From Okapia johnstoni (Eukaryota; Chordata; Mammalia; Artiodactyla; Giraffidae), in the NCBI GenBank assembly GCA_024291935.2, contig JAGTYA010000024.1, forward strand, positions 2,666,001-2,730,000: a stretch of 64,000 nucleotides of DNA. The letters are read 5' to 3'. The position numbers and the translations under genes are program-made. Shown in pieces: positions 37,531-49,719 of the stretch (position 1 is the stretch's first letter; every line of letters begins with the position of its first letter). Below the pieces are notes generated by a model that saw only the letters and a program-made list of their open reading frames with translations, had not been told where the DNA came from and made no database searches.

Positions 37531-38287
37531 AAGTCTGAAACTTTCTTTCATTTCTATTTTACATAGCATGAGAAATGCTGACAACGCTATTATCTGGGAG
37601 AAAAGAAACGAAAAGGTATAACATAGAAAAATAAAGAAATAAAATATTATACTGCAGACAAAGCTTGCCCACCTAGAAAATGCAGAGGGGAGAGGAGCCG
37701 TTACTAGAGATTAGTGAGTTTTTACATGTGTGCCGATGTCTCAGCTTAAACACACAGGGGACCATCTCCACTCACACAGTAATGGAAGCATTAAGTTACT
37801 AAACTCAGGGATGTACTTGGGCCACAATAACACTTAACCCATGAAAATAATAAAACCTTGAAAAGAGAGATGAAATACAAGGACTCTACCTTCTCCTAGC
37901 TGGAAAAACTTAGTAAAGCAAAAAAAGAGAATTTCCTCCAATTTAATAAATAAATAAGCTACTACTAATTAAAAACCCCAGAGATAGGGATCCAACTTCA
38001 TTTTTTGCATATAGACAATCAGGTGACCTAGCATCATATATTAAGCAATTCCCAATGATGTGCTTTGCAAGCCTTGTCAAAATCAAGTTTCCAGATATAG
38101 GTGGATTTTTTTGTGTGTGCTCTAATCTATGTTTTGCTGGTCTATGTTTTTATGCCACTCTCCAAACCAAACTGTTTTAATAAACTTCTACTATTTTAGT
38201 GGTTACTCCAGATATTTACTTTGCAATATGTATACCTAAGGTAGTCTAAAATCAGTCAACATCTTTACCTCCTGCTCAAGCAATTGA

Positions 38288-38513
38288 AGGGCTTCTCAGG
38301 TGGTGCTAGTGGTAAAGAACCCTCCTGCCAAGGCAGGAGACTGAAGAGATGTGGGTTTGATCCCTGGGTTGGGAAGAGCCTTTGGAGGACGGCACGGCAA
38401 CCCACTCCAGTATTCCTGCCTGAAGAACCCCACGGACAGAGGAGCCTGGCGGGCTACAGTCCATAGCATCGCACAGAGTCGGACATGACTAAAGCGACTT
38501 AGCACACACACAC
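38288..38513 (+). mobile_element. Bov-tA SINE
   Basis: A sense Bov-tA with the tRNA-Glu-type head (CAGGTGGTGCTAGTGGTAAA) and a (CA)n tail. No clean duplication is visible. Confidence 0.88.
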
Positions 38514-38667
38514 AAGAAATTCAAAACCTTAGAATACCAACTTGGTCACTCTACATCCCAACTTACATTCTTTATATTTGCTTACTTTTTGGTAAGCAAA
38601 AGTAATTTTCACCTTACTTATTTTCGATTTTTTCTTTAAACACGGTAAATATTTTTGTTTTATTTTT

Positions 38668-40752
38668 CAGTTCAGTCACTCAGTCGTGTCCAACTCTTTG
38701 TGACCCCATGGACTGCAGCACGCGGCTTCCCTGTCCATCACCAACTCCCAGAGCTTACTCAAACTCATGTCCATCAAGTCAATGATGTAATCCAACCATC
38801 TCATCCTCTATCGTCCCTTTCTCCTCCTGCTTTCCATCTTTCCCAGCATCAGGGTCTTTTCCAATGAGTCAGTTCCTTGCATCAGGTGGCCAAAGTATTG
38901 GAGTTTCAGCTTCAGCATCAGTCCTTCCAATGAATATTCAGGAATGCTTTCCTTTAGGATGGACTGGTTGGATCTCCTTGCAGTCCAAGGGACTCTCAAG
39001 AGTCTTCTCCAACACCACAGTTCAAAAGCATCAATTCTTCAGCCCTCAGTTTTCTTTATGGTCCAACTCTTACATCCATATATGACTACTGGAAAAACCA
39101 TAGCTTTGACTAGATGGACCTTTGTTGGCAAAGTAATGTCTCTGCTTTTTAATAATGCTGTCTAGGTTGTTCATAACTTTAGGAGCAGGCGTCTTTTAAT
39201 TTCATGGCCGCAGTCACCATCTGCAGTGATTTTGGAGCCCAAAAAATAAAGTCTGTTACTGTTTCCATTGTTTCCCCATCTATTTGCCATTAAGTGATGG
39301 GACCAGATGCCATGATCTTAGTTTCCTGAATGTTGAGTCTTAAGCCAACTTTTTGATTCTCCTCTTTCATTTTCATCAAGAGGCTCTTTAGTTCCTCTTT
39401 CCTTTCTGCCATAAGGGTGGTGTCATCTGCATATCTGAGGCTATTGATATTTCTCCCAACAATCTTGATTCCAGCTTGTGCTTCATCCAGTCTGGCATTT
39501 CTCATGATGTACTCTGCATATAAGCAGGGTGACAATATACAGCCTTGACGTACTCCTTTCCCGATTTGGAACCAGTCTGTTGTTCCATGTCCAGTTCTAA
39601 CTGTTGCTTCTTGACCTTCATACAGATTTCTCAGGAGGCATGTCAGGTGATCTGGTATTCCCATCTCTTGAAGAATTTTCCAGTTTGTTGTGATCCACAC
39701 AGTCAAAGGCTTTGGTGTAGTCAATAAAGCAGAAGCAGATGTTTTTCTGGAACTCTCTTGCTTTTTCGATGATCATGCAGATGTTGGGAATTTGATCTCT
39801 GGTTCCTCTGCCTTTTCTAAATCCAGCTTGAACATCTGGAAGTTCATGGTTCATGAACTGTTGAAGCCTGGCTTGGAGAATTTTAAGCATTACTTTGCTA
39901 GCGTGTGAGATGAGTGCAATTGTGCAGTAGTTTGAGCATTCTTTGGCATTGCCTTTCTTTGGGATTGGAATGAAAACTGACCTTTTCCAATCCTGTGGCC
40001 ACTGCTGAGTTTTCCAAATTTGCTGACATATTGAGTGCAGCACTTTCACAGCATCATCTTTTAGGATTTGAAATAGCTCAACTGGAATTCCATCACCTCC
40101 ACTAGCTTTGTTAGTAGTGATGCTTCCTAAGGTCCACTTTACTTCTCATTCCAGGATGTCTGGCTCTACGTGAGTGATCACACCATCGTGGTTATCTAGG
40201 TCATGAAGATCTTTTTTGTGTAGTTATTCTGTGTATTCTTACTGCCTCTTCTTCATATCTTCTGCTTCTGTTAGGTCTATACTGTTTCTGTCCTTTATTG
40301 TGCCCATCTTTGTATGAAAAGTTCCCTTGGTATCTCTAATTTTCTTGAAGAGATCTCTAGTCTTTCCCATTCTATTGTTTTCCTGCATTTCTTTGCATTG
40401 ATCACTGAGGAAGGCTTTCTTATCTCTCCTTGTTATTCTTTGGAACTCTGCATTCAAATGGATATATCTCTTCTTTTCTCCTTTGCCTTTTGCTTCTCTT
40501 CTTTTCTCAGCTATTTGTTAAGACCTCATCAGACAACCATTGTGCCTTTTTGCATTTCTTTTTCTTCAGGATGGTCTTGATCACTGCCTCCTGTACAATG
40601 TCATGAACCTCCATCCATAGATCTTCAGGCACTCTGTCTACCAGATCTAATCCCTTGAATCTATTTGTCACTTCCACTCTATAATCGTAAGAGATTTGAT
40701 TTAGGTCATACCTGAATGGTCTAGTGGTTTTCCCTACTTTCTTCAATTTTTA
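38668..40752 (-). mobile_element. BovB LINE, ~2.1 kb, degenerate
   Basis: A long antisense BovB reaching well into the reverse-transcriptase coding region. Fragments include QDWKRSVFIPIPKKGNAKEC, FIDYTKAFDCVDHNK and RQGCILSPC, between about 39300 and 40050. The frame has breaks, and the 5' end including the endonuclease is missing. Confidence 0.92.
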
Positions 40753-40989
40753 GCATCTGATAATTCCAGTACATGAAGTAACTGCAGGTGTAAATCTGCT
40801 GTCTATTGCTTATGCTGGCTCCCCTTCATGGTGGCTTGTTTCTTTGTGTTTTGTGATTTTTTATTGTGAGCTCATGTGCTTGAAACTTTATCTGTGAGAA
40901 TTATTAAAAGCCTAGTTTGAAGATTCCTCAAGAGAAAGTGTGTGTTTGCTTCTGCAAGATAAAATAAATTCTAGGCTTCAGGCTTCCAG

Positions 40990-41310
40990 TGAAAGTAAAA
41001 GTGAAAATGAAAGCCACTCAGTTGTGTCCGACTCTTTGTGACCCCATGGACTACACAGCCCATGGAATTCTCCAGGCCAGAATACTGGAGTGGGCAGCCT
41101 TGTCCTTCTCCAGGGGATCTTCCCAACCCAGGGATTGAACCCAGGTCTCTCACATTGCAGGCAGATTTTTACCAGCTGAGCCACAAGGGAAGCCCAAGAA
41201 TACTGGAGTGGGTAGCCTATCCCTTCTCCAGGGGATCTTCCCGACCCAGGAATCAAATCGGGGTCTCCTGCATGGCAGGTAGATTCTTTACCAACTGAGC
41301 TATGAGGGGA
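40990..41310 (-). mobile_element. Composite Bov-tA SINE with repeated head unit
   Basis: An antisense Bov-tA in which the GAATACTGGAGTGGG...GGGGATCTTCCC...head block occurs twice in tandem (about 41080-41195 and 41196-41310). The whole is flanked by GCTTCCAG (40982-40989 and 41311-41318). Such partial dimers are known in cattle. Confidence 0.85.
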
Positions 41311-41525
41311 GCTTCCAGATCACACAGTTAATATGAATTTGGGCAACGAACCCAAAAAAAACGCTGGCTTGTGGCTTCAAATTCTCAATTTTTTGCTCTC
41401 TTCCAACCACTAACAAGATCAAAACAGACACATTTTCTTGCTGTCCTCCTCTGTAGGGGGTTTTCCTAATATTCTCTTATACTAATGATGATGTACTCTT
41501 TTTTTAGGGTTCTCAGCTTTATATG

Positions 41526-41801
41526 CGGAGAATGCAATGGCACCCCACTCTAGTACTCTTGCCTAGAAAATCGCATTGACGGAGGAGGCTGGTGGGCTAC
41601 AGTCCATGGGGTCGCTAAGAGTCGGACACGACTGAGCAACTTCACTTTCACTTTTCCCTTTCATGCACTGGAGAAAGAAATGGCCACCCACTCCAGTATT
41701 CTTGCCTGGAGAATCCCAGGGATGGCGGAGCTTGGTGGGCTACCGTCTATGGGGTCGCACAGAGTTGGACACGACTGAAGCGACTTAGCAGCAGCAGCAG
41801 C
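41526..41801 (+). mobile_element. BovA2 SINE
   Basis: A two-unit sense BovA2 ending in (AGC)n. A perfect 11-bp duplication AGCTTTATATG (41515-41525 and 41802-41812) flanks it. Confidence 0.92.
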
Positions 41802-43204
41802 AGCTTTATATGAGGGATCTTATCAGATTCTCTATCTTGGCTAGTCCCTAGGAATACTCATAGCTATCAAAACTGAAGATCAGTGCTAAAAGGATTTGGC
41901 ATACATCCCCAGAGAGAAGGCCAGTTTCAGAGTTAGGTTTTCTCTCTGGATTAATTCACTTAACATATTTGAATAGTCACTATTGTACATGCTTGGGACA
42001 CACTAGTGAACAAAATAGACAAAGATCCTTGTCCTCACAGGGTTTATAGTCTAGCAGGAGGGAGGAAAACAAAGAAGTAAATGATATACTATGTTATAAA
42101 GTAATTTAAAAAACAGATTAGGTGAGGGGTACAGGTGTAACATTAAATAAGGTATAAGGTGTCAGGGTGTAAGGAGACGACTTTTCAGCAAAGACCTAAA
42201 GGAGGTGAGGAGCGAAGCAGGGTGGTACCTGGAAGAGAAGTGATCTGGTTAGAAGGGAAAGCTGGTGCAAAGGTGCTGAGGCAGGAATATGCCTGGTGAG
42301 TTCAGGGAGCTGCAAGGAGGCTGCAGTGATTAGAGTAGGATGAGCAAGGGGATGTGGGTGAGGGAGGTGGCCTGAGAGGTAGCAGGGTCAGATCTCAAAG
42401 GGCCTTGGGAGCTACTGGAAGGGCTCTGGCTTTAATTCAGAGTGAGACAGGAGCCCAAGCAGAGTTTCAGTTAGAAAAGAGACATGATTTGACTTACACT
42501 TAAAAAGGATCCCTCGGACTGGTGGGTTGACTGACTTTTACACTAAGTGAAATGGAGATTCCTGCTTTCACTTGTGTATTGACCTCTGAAGATTCCCTAC
42601 TATCTTGTAAGTCAGACACAGTCTTCTTCGTCAGTGGGGAGGCTGTTCAGAGTATCCAGTCCACTACATTGCTGGCAATAGAAGGCACCCCCTACCAGGT
42701 TTCTAAACATAGCACAAAGCTGTTGTCCAAAGAACAGGATAAAAACTAGAGATCATTGAAAAATAAAAGTAATGGATAGTATGGCAAAGCAGAAATAAAA
42801 TAAGACTAGAAATCATTACTTAAGAATTTTTAAGACAAGAACTAACCAGATCCAGACCTGAAAAAGTACTACTGCAATGTACTCCAGATGGAATCCTACT
42901 TTTTAAACCATAAATAATCAGAATAAAATACAATGACAAATGAGAGAACCCGATCTTGGCAACAAGGTGCCTCTGTACAGAGTCGGGTGATCAGAGCTTG
43001 TACCCTGAATTTTGCTTCTGAAGATTCTCATAAAACTCCCGTGGTACTTTCCCCCTCTGGGACCCTCCCCACACCTAACTATACCTTGCATTTATGAAGT
43101 ACTAATACACATTTATTGAGCTGCATTTTAGACCACTCAGTGAATATTTAAAATGTTTATAAATAAAAAGTCGACCTAACATATCAGTAAAGAAAATCAT
43201 GTCT

Positions 43205-43328
43205 TGGAGAAGATAATGGCAAACCACTCCAGTATTCTTGCCTGGAGAAGCCCATGGACAGAGGAGCCTGGTGGGGTATGTCTGTGGGGTCGAAAAAGAG
43301 TCAGACACCACTTAGTGACTAAACAAGA
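43205..43328 (+). mobile_element. Bov-tA fragment
   Basis: The body of Bov-tA (TGGCAAACCACTCCAGTATT, AGAGGAGCCTGGTGGGG, CACTTAGTGACTAAACA) without the tRNA-like head. Confidence 0.85.
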
Positions 43329-44479
43329 CCATGCTAAAAATATTTTCAAGAGTAAAGGATATTTTCTTACCTCCATTGTTGCTTTAACAATAGCATTTTA
43401 AAAAGATAAAATTAATATGCCCAAACATTGTTAATAAAAGACAAAGTTACTAAGTTATTATATATCCAGGGCTTATCTGGGAGACAAAGGTTATATATTG
43501 GCTTCTAATTTAAAAGTGTTCACTTTATCAAACATGATTTGGCTTTGGTTGGCCTTTTATAATTTACATAAAACAAAGTTGATTTTCCTCAATTCTATGA
43601 TTTAGATATTTCCCACATTGAGCAAATAATGAAATCTGAATTAATATAAAAAAGAAAACCATGTCTCATAATATATGTTTTTTTTAAGTTAAAACAATGT
43701 GCACTATGACACTTAAAGAAATGAAAGTAAAATTTAACAATAGTCATTTCTGAATGGTGGGATTAGTGGATTATTACTTTTTGTGCTAAATTTTATCCCG
43801 TAAATGTTCTATGTAATATATATATATATACACACCATAAACATATGGTAAATCTATAACCCGCAGAGAAGGTAGAAAGAGATAAATATCCTTACTATTA
43901 ATTGCAGAACACTTAGTTAAGACATATGAGAGTGTGTTGAAATATCTATGAAAGAAGGCTTTATACTTGTCAAAGAAACAAAGATGAAAGACTGACGTAT
44001 ACCATTTCCGATAAATTAGCCAACAAGAAAAAGGTCACAGCATGTAATGTTGGTAGCTTATTGTGAAATAGCACTACTGGTAATAATATATATTAGTCCA
44101 AGCGTGGAGGAAAACAATCTAACAATACATATCAAGAGGAATAAAAATGCTCAAATCTTCTTATTCAGTAACCCTATTCCAGAGACTCACCATAAGAAAA
44201 TGGTCTTTAAAAGGGAATATACTTTAAGCATGTACATTGAGCCAGCTATACAAAGAGACTAACAAAGAACATTTTTTTGACAGAGGATACTCAAAGAAAC
44301 ATGAATAAGAATAACAAAAAATTAGCAATGCCCAAATGCTAATGAAGACATTTTACAAGGAGGCAGCGATTTTACAGGGAGACAATCATTTTATAGGAAA
44401 GTAGTTCAGAGTTTGGTCTTAAGCAACAGACAGATGATCAAAGATGAATAAGACATGAACCCTACCTCAAGGGTGTACA

Positions 44480-44590
44480 GTTTAAAACACTGCCATTTAT
44501 TAACTGTGTGACTTTGAGTAAGTTTCTTCACCTCCCTATGCCTCAGTTTTCTCACCTGTAAAATCAACTATAAAAACCATTTATAAGGGA
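44480..44590 (+). repeat. MIR-like SINE fragment
   Basis: TTATTAACTGTGTGACTTTG, then TGCCTCAGTTTTCTCACCTG and TAAAATCAAC is a MIR core in sense orientation. Confidence 0.7.
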
Positions 44591-44792
44591 ATATCTGAAC
44601 ACTCGCTAGGTGACAAGGGATACTATGGAATTACTTAGTTTTTAGTTTGATGATGATGCTGTGTTTCATAAGTCTTTATCTTTTAGTCGTTAAGTACTAA
44701 AATATTTTTGAAAAAAATGCAGTAACATTTGTTCTGTCCTTTTTGTACTTTTCTCATGACATTGTTGTAGTCTGTGTACTTCTCTGTGTATG

Positions 44793-44815
44793 TGTGTGTG
44801 TGTGACACACACACA
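44793..44815. repeat. (TG)n-(AC)n perfect palindrome
   Basis: Eleven bases of alternating TG are followed, after a single G, by eleven bases of alternating AC. Together they form a perfect inverted repeat in the AZIN2 large intron. Confidence 0.9.
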
Positions 44816-46042
44816 TTTCTACTGAGCAAGACTGTATTTCCAAGGCAAAAGCAAGCCTTCCTCACCTACTACCTTCTGCCAACCTCAGGGCATGTGGAGG
44901 GTGCCCAAATGTTTGTTGAATTAAACAACAAAACCAAAAAAAGGCCACACATATTCCAATGATGAGAAAAATACCCTGAAGCAAGGATTATGTTTAATAT
45001 GACTTTTTCTACCTGAGGTCCAAAATCAAAGTCCATGGGCGGGAAGAGCAGGGTACAAAGCTGCCATCCTGGCTAGTGAGGGGCACCTTCCTTGGGGAGG
45101 AAACTGCAGATACCCTGGCCAGGCTGGGCCCTCCCGACACACTCTGAGCACAACCGTAGCTCATTTACTGTGTGTGCTATTATCTACACAGTGTCTCCAT
45201 GGCCACACTGCGGGCCCCACCCTAGGTACAGTCTCCTAAGCGGTTGACGGCCCAAAGAAGAAACCTGGGCCCCCTCAAGAGGAGGAGCAGCACAGACCAC
45301 TGAAAGAGTCAGCAACATCCTGGTGCCCAAGCCAGGAATACCAGCTGGAGACTGATCCGCCAGGCTCCTGGGGCAGGTGTGGTGCTGGGCTGGGACCACA
45401 GCCCCCCGGAGGAGGAGCTGATGAAGGGAATGGGGAGTGGGTCAGGGACTGGGACCGGGAAGGGGACTAGGAAGCGACTGCTCTCTGCTGTGTAACCTGG
45501 GGCTTGGCTGGCCTAGGCCGGTCCTTCCCCTGTGCGGTAGGATGTGGGAGACCACAGGAATGCAAGCAACGCTAGTGCATCACCGTGGAAAACTGAATTC
45601 CTGAGCACTTCATCATCAGGGAGGCTTACTCAGACAACAAAGCAGCTATGGAATGGGACTCATCCAGTTGTGGGGTATGGTGGGAGGCGCCTGGAGGAGG
45701 GAAGCTCCCTCTGCCTGCAGTAGAGGACGGGCAGGAAGGGCTACAAAGAGGAGCCCACATCTGATTGACTCTGGGGGAAAAAAAAAGATGGAAAGAAAAA
45801 CAACAGCACATATTGAAAGCTCACGGTGGTCTAGGTGCTGGTTAGGCACTTAAGCTTCCTTCCTGAAACAGGACCACACAAATGCCTGTGAAAATACAAG
45901 TGTGTCTGATTTTCTTTCCCCTCTTAATGAAGCCCACTAAAGCTGCCAGAGGCCCTGGGGCTGGATTCGGCAGGCTAGGAGGAATGTTCTATCTATTCCT
46001 GTCCCCTTGTTAACATGGAAAAACTCATTAAAAAATTTTTTA

Positions 46043-46200
46043 AGGACTTGCCTGGTGATCCAGTGGTTAAGAATCTGCCTTGCAATGCAGGGGATGCAGG
46101 TTCGATCCCTGATCAGGGAACTAAGATCCCACATGCTATGGGGAAACTAAGCCCACGCAGCACAATGAAGACCCAGCCCACGAGCAGTGATCAGAGATGG
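46043..46200 (+). mobile_element. CHR-type tRNA-Glu SINE
   Basis: The head GACTTGCCTGGTGATCCAGT and the GGTTCGATCCCTGATCAGGG box are followed by a body with ATCCCACATGCTATGGGG. The right border is unsure. Confidence 0.75.
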
Positions 46201-46614
46201 ATGTCAAGATAGACTCACGGAGCTCAAAAACAGGAAATCAAATGGACAATTGCTGGAGTTAGATGGCCTAAAATATTATATGGTCATCAAGAAGCATGTT
46301 GTTAAAGATTCGTGAATGGCATGGAAAGAGTCACACTCCAAGTTAAGTGAAAAAAAACCAGGTTACAAATGAATATGACCCCAACTTTATGGGGGAAAAG
46401 TATAATACATTTTTTAAAAGATTGAAATCTAAATATTCAAGGGGTCTATCTCTATGTGGTGGAATTAGAGGTGATAAGCTTCTTCATTCTTAGTATCTGT
46501 TTTCTCCAACGAACATGTTTTACTTTTTTAAAATTAGATAACAACACACACCAAAAAAAATGTTATTTAAATGCACCCACACAATTAAAAACAGGCCCAG
46601 CAGGGCAGGCTCAC

Positions 46615-46727
46615 CTTCTGCAGGATGGGGGCAGGGCAGGTGTTGTCAAACAGGACTGAGTTGAAGATTCCATACACGCCCTCACTGAGATGGTACACGA
46701 TGGTCTTGGGGGTGGAACCCGTTTCCT
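46615..46727 (-). CDS. AZIN2: AZIN2 coding exon
   Basis: The exon contributes AG to a split Glu codon (G|AG) and then 37 codons ending ILQK at an AAG|GTGAGC donor. The acceptor is CCTGCAG. It encodes the KTIVYHL...EGVYGIFNSVLFDN segment. This corresponds to the ornithine decarboxylase region with DGVYGSFN and the substrate-contacting Asp332 (LFD here, LYD in the enzyme), and that Asp is kept. The first residues form the poorly conserved acidic loop that follows DQPGRE. Phase and reading frame match both neighbours exactly. Confidence 0.94.
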
Positions 46728-47337
46728 CTGCAGGGAGGGGAGGGGCCGGGGGGCACAAGGAGCATGTGAGGGGGCGGGACAACAGCGGGCTCAGCAAGAA
46801 GACAGGAGGGCTGCCCCCTCCTCAGCTATGGGGCAGCTCCTGGCTCCTCCTGTGCTCATGGCTGGGTTGGAAACACCTTGCAGCTGAGCATCCCTGCCTA
46901 GGACACACTCCAGGCTTACATCTGAGCCCCTCGATGCCCCAGCAAAGGCTGAAGAGCAGCCCACCAAAACTCAAGACCCCGAGAGATTGAGTCACTGGCT
47001 CAGAAGTACATGCAATGGGGCAATGCATGAGCTGGAATGAGAAGTCGGGTCTCCAGGCTGGACTAGAAAGTATAATCCCAGATCTGGAAAGGAGGCCAGA
47101 AGAATTCCATCCCTACGCACACATACACACAGAGGAGACCTTCCACCTGGAGCCCACCACCCGTCTCTGGGAAAAGCACCCAGACCTTCAGGCTGGGGGT
47201 CCCAGAGCAGAGAAAAAAGCTCCAAGATCAGAGTCAGACCTCTCACTCACGAGGCTGCTGGGAGGACTGATCCATCTGGAAGGTCAGGGAGGAGCACTGA
47301 TGTTGGCAGTGTGGACAGAGAAGCCCTGAGTCAGCCT

Positions 47338-47413
47338 GAAAGTGTTAGTCGCTTCAGTTGTGTCCAACTCTTTGCAACCCCACAGACTGTAGCCCGCCAA
47401 ACTCCTCTGTCCA
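47338..47413 (-). mobile_element. Truncated Bov-tA, 76 bp
   Basis: An antisense 3' end of a Bov SINE between perfect 11-bp copies of TGAGTCAGCCT (47327-47337 and 47414-47424). Confidence 0.88.
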
Positions 47414-47584
47414 TGAGTCAGCCTAGCCTGGACTTGAACCCTGGCACTGCCCCCTTCTCAGCTGTGCGACCTTGGGTGAGTGACTCAACCTCTTTATGCC
47501 TACGTTCTGTCGTCTGCAAAATGGGCTTAGATCAATATAAGTTGTTGTCAATTATTTTCATTATGTTGTGAGAAGCAGTAGGGT

Positions 47585-47706
47585 GAGTAAGAGCCTGGAC
47601 TCTGGAAAGAAGACAAACACGGGGTCAAATGCAGGCTTTACCACTTACTAGCTCTTAAGCAATTCACTTGTATTCTCTCTGGCTCTCAATTTCCTCATCT
47701 GTACTA
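47585..47706 (+). repeat. MIR-like SINE fragment
   Basis: AGAGCCTGGACTCTGGAAAG, CCACTTACTAGCTC and AATTTCCTCATCTGTA occur in MIR order, sense. Confidence 0.7.
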
Positions 47707-47709
47707 TAA

Positions 47710-47922
47710 AATGTGTGCTCAGTCATGTCCAACTCTTTGCAACCCCGTGCACTGTAGCCTGCCAGGCTCCTCTGTCCATGGAATTTTCCAGGCAAGAATA
47801 CTGCAGTGGGTTGCCATTTCCTTCTCCAGGGAATCTTCCTGACCCAGGGATCGAGCCCGTGTCTCTTGTGTCTCCTGCACTGGCAGGCAGGTTCTTTACC
47901 ACTGCACCACATAGGAAACCCA
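47710..47922 (-). mobile_element. Bov-tA SINE
   Basis: A full antisense Bov-tA (GCTCAGTCATGTCCAACTCT at the left, TTTACCACTGCACCACATAG at the right). No good duplication is visible. Confidence 0.88.
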
Positions 47923-48179
47923 TATACAATAGGCTTAATAAATTATCTATTCTCCCCAAAGTTGCTTTGATCTTAGTCTTCATAAAATATAAACATGTAT
48001 GGGGGAGGGGGGAAGATGCTAAAAGAGTGTCTTAGGGGTGAGGAGACATGACTGTGAATTTCCCTAAAGAAGGACCCAGTCTCCAGATTTCCCCACCCTC
48101 TAAAATCAGACCCAGCTCAGCCAACCACCGTCCTTGGCTTTAGGGAAGAATGGGCCTCCACTGCCCACCTGGCACCTAC

Positions 48180-48342
48180 CCTCCCTGCCTGGCTGATCCA
48201 GAAGAACCTCCTTCTTGGAGATGATGCTGACTGCCAAGGTGAAGGCTGAGGTCACATAGTAGCGCCCCAGCTTGGCAAGGATGTCCACACCACAGCCCTC
48301 AGGGAAGTACAGGTCCAAGGCTGAGTTGATCACAGAAGCAAT
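48180..48342 (-). CDS. AZIN2: AZIN2 coding exon (PLP-pocket Glu region)
   Basis: This exon has 54 codons plus one base. It begins IASVINSALDLYFPEG after a CCCTCAG acceptor in phase 0 and ends DQPGRE plus G at GAGG|GTAGGT. It covers the strand that in ornithine decarboxylase carries the AEPGRYYV motif, whose Glu274 contacts the PLP ring nitrogen and Arg277 the phosphate. Here the motif reads AKLGRYYV. The Arg is kept, but the Glu codon position is AAG (Lys). Human AZIN2, as I recall it, has Glu there. If correct, this is a second active-site loss in this lineage. Confidence 0.95.
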
Positions 48343-49575
48343 CTGAGGGTAGAGAGAGAATTATATGTTTGAAATGCAGTGTTTATGCTGGAGACTAGCG
48401 ACAGCTCCAAGTCTTACTTCTTGAAAGCAGCTTTGATTTCAGGAAGCAGAACTTAGCAGCTGCTAAGATCCCAGTTGGTAACCACAGACAGCTGGCCAAG
48501 GCAGGCAGGCAGAGACAGAGCAGGGTCAAGACCCTTACCCTTGTGTAAATCACCCTTCAGTGTCCACACAATGGAAAAAGGAACTCTTAATCTAACAGTT
48601 AGTACTCAGGTAACAGAATCCCTGATGCAGATCTTTCTTTCCTGAGTAACCAGTATGCTAAACAACACATTTTTATAGAAAAGACAGAGAAGGAAAAAGA
48701 AGATCAAAGTCACCCCTAATTCTATCACCCAGATTAACCTATTTGGTGCTAATTTATTGAAATCGCTCCTTTAATTCCTTTTTCTACAAACCTGAAAACG
48801 TGATTTTTTATTATAAACATGATAGGGCTATAAGTATATAGTTTTTTATAACCTGTTTTACTCAATAAACTGAATGCTCTCTCCATAGATGTAAATGTTT
48901 TCACATAAGAATATACCTGAATTTACTCAGGGACCTCAAATAGGGGCTCTGTGACAACCTAGAGAGGTGGGAGGTTCAAGAGGGAGGGGACATATGTATA
49001 CCTATGGCTGATTCATGTTGATGTTTGACAGAAAACAAAATTCTGTAAACCAATTATCCTTCAGTTAAAATAATAATTTTTTTAAAGTAATTAAAGAGAA
49101 AGATTTAAAAATAAAAAAAAATTAATAAATCTTATTTGCATTTACCCAGAAAATACACTGGTATCATTGCCATATGATAAAATGTTTTTATAAAAACTTT
49201 TTTTTGTAAATTAATTTATTTATTTTAATTGGAGGCTAATTAGTTTACAATACTGTAGTGGTTTTTGCCATACATTCACATGAATCAGCCATGGGTTTAC
49301 ATGTGTCCCCCATCCTGAACCCCCCTCCCACCTCCCTCCCCAGCCCATCCCTCAGGGTCTTCCCAGTGCACCAGCCCTGAGCGCCCTGTTTCATGCATCG
49401 AACCTGGGCTGGTGATCTGTTTCACATATGGTAATATACATGTCTCAATGCTATTCTCTCAAATCACCCCACCCTCGCCTTCTCCCACAGAGCCCAAAAG
49501 ACTGTTCTTTTCATCTGTGTCTCTTTTGCTGTCTCACATATAGGGTCATCGTTACCATCTTTCTAAATTCCGTAT

Positions 49576-49690
49576 TTAGAATTAGGGTTTGGGTGGACTC
49601 AGGGAGTTGGTGATGGACAGGGAGGCCTGGCGTGCTGCAGTTCGTGGGGTCGCAAAGAGTCGGACACGACTGAGCGACTGAACTGAACTG
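49576..49690 (+). mobile_element. BovB 3' end nested in L1
   Basis: A short BovB terminus (GGGAGTTGGTGATGGACAGG to CTGAACTGAACTG). The flanks are AAATTCCGTAT (49565-49575) and AAATTCCATAT (49691-49701), one mismatch apart. Confidence 0.85.
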
Positions 49691-49719
49691 AAATTCCATA
49701 TATATGCATTATTATACTG

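Larger units (their letters stand above)
34369..46614 (-). other. AZIN2: AZIN2 large intron
   Basis: This 12.2-kb intron runs from the GTGAGC donor by 46615 to the CCCACAG acceptor by 34368. It is AT-rich and loaded with retroposons: Bov-tA (38288-38513), a long antisense BovB (38668-40752), a composite Bov-tA (40990-41310), BovA2 (41526-41801), a Bov-tA fragment (43205-43328) and a CHR-type SINE (46043-46200). It also holds MIR-like remnants and a (TG)n(AC)n palindrome at 44793-44815. No coding exon was seen. Confidence 0.8.
46728..48179 (-). other. AZIN2: AZIN2 intron
   Basis: The intron runs from the GTAGGT donor by 48180 to the acceptor by 46727. It includes a 76-bp truncated Bov-tA (47338-47413), a MIR piece (about 47585-47706) and a Bov-tA SINE (47710-47922). 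No coding segment was recognised. Confidence 0.8.

Noticed and set aside
39290..40049. 144- and 143-residue reverse-transcriptase frames
   Set aside because: Pieces of the BovB at 38668-40752 in two frames. The element is 5'-truncated and broken.
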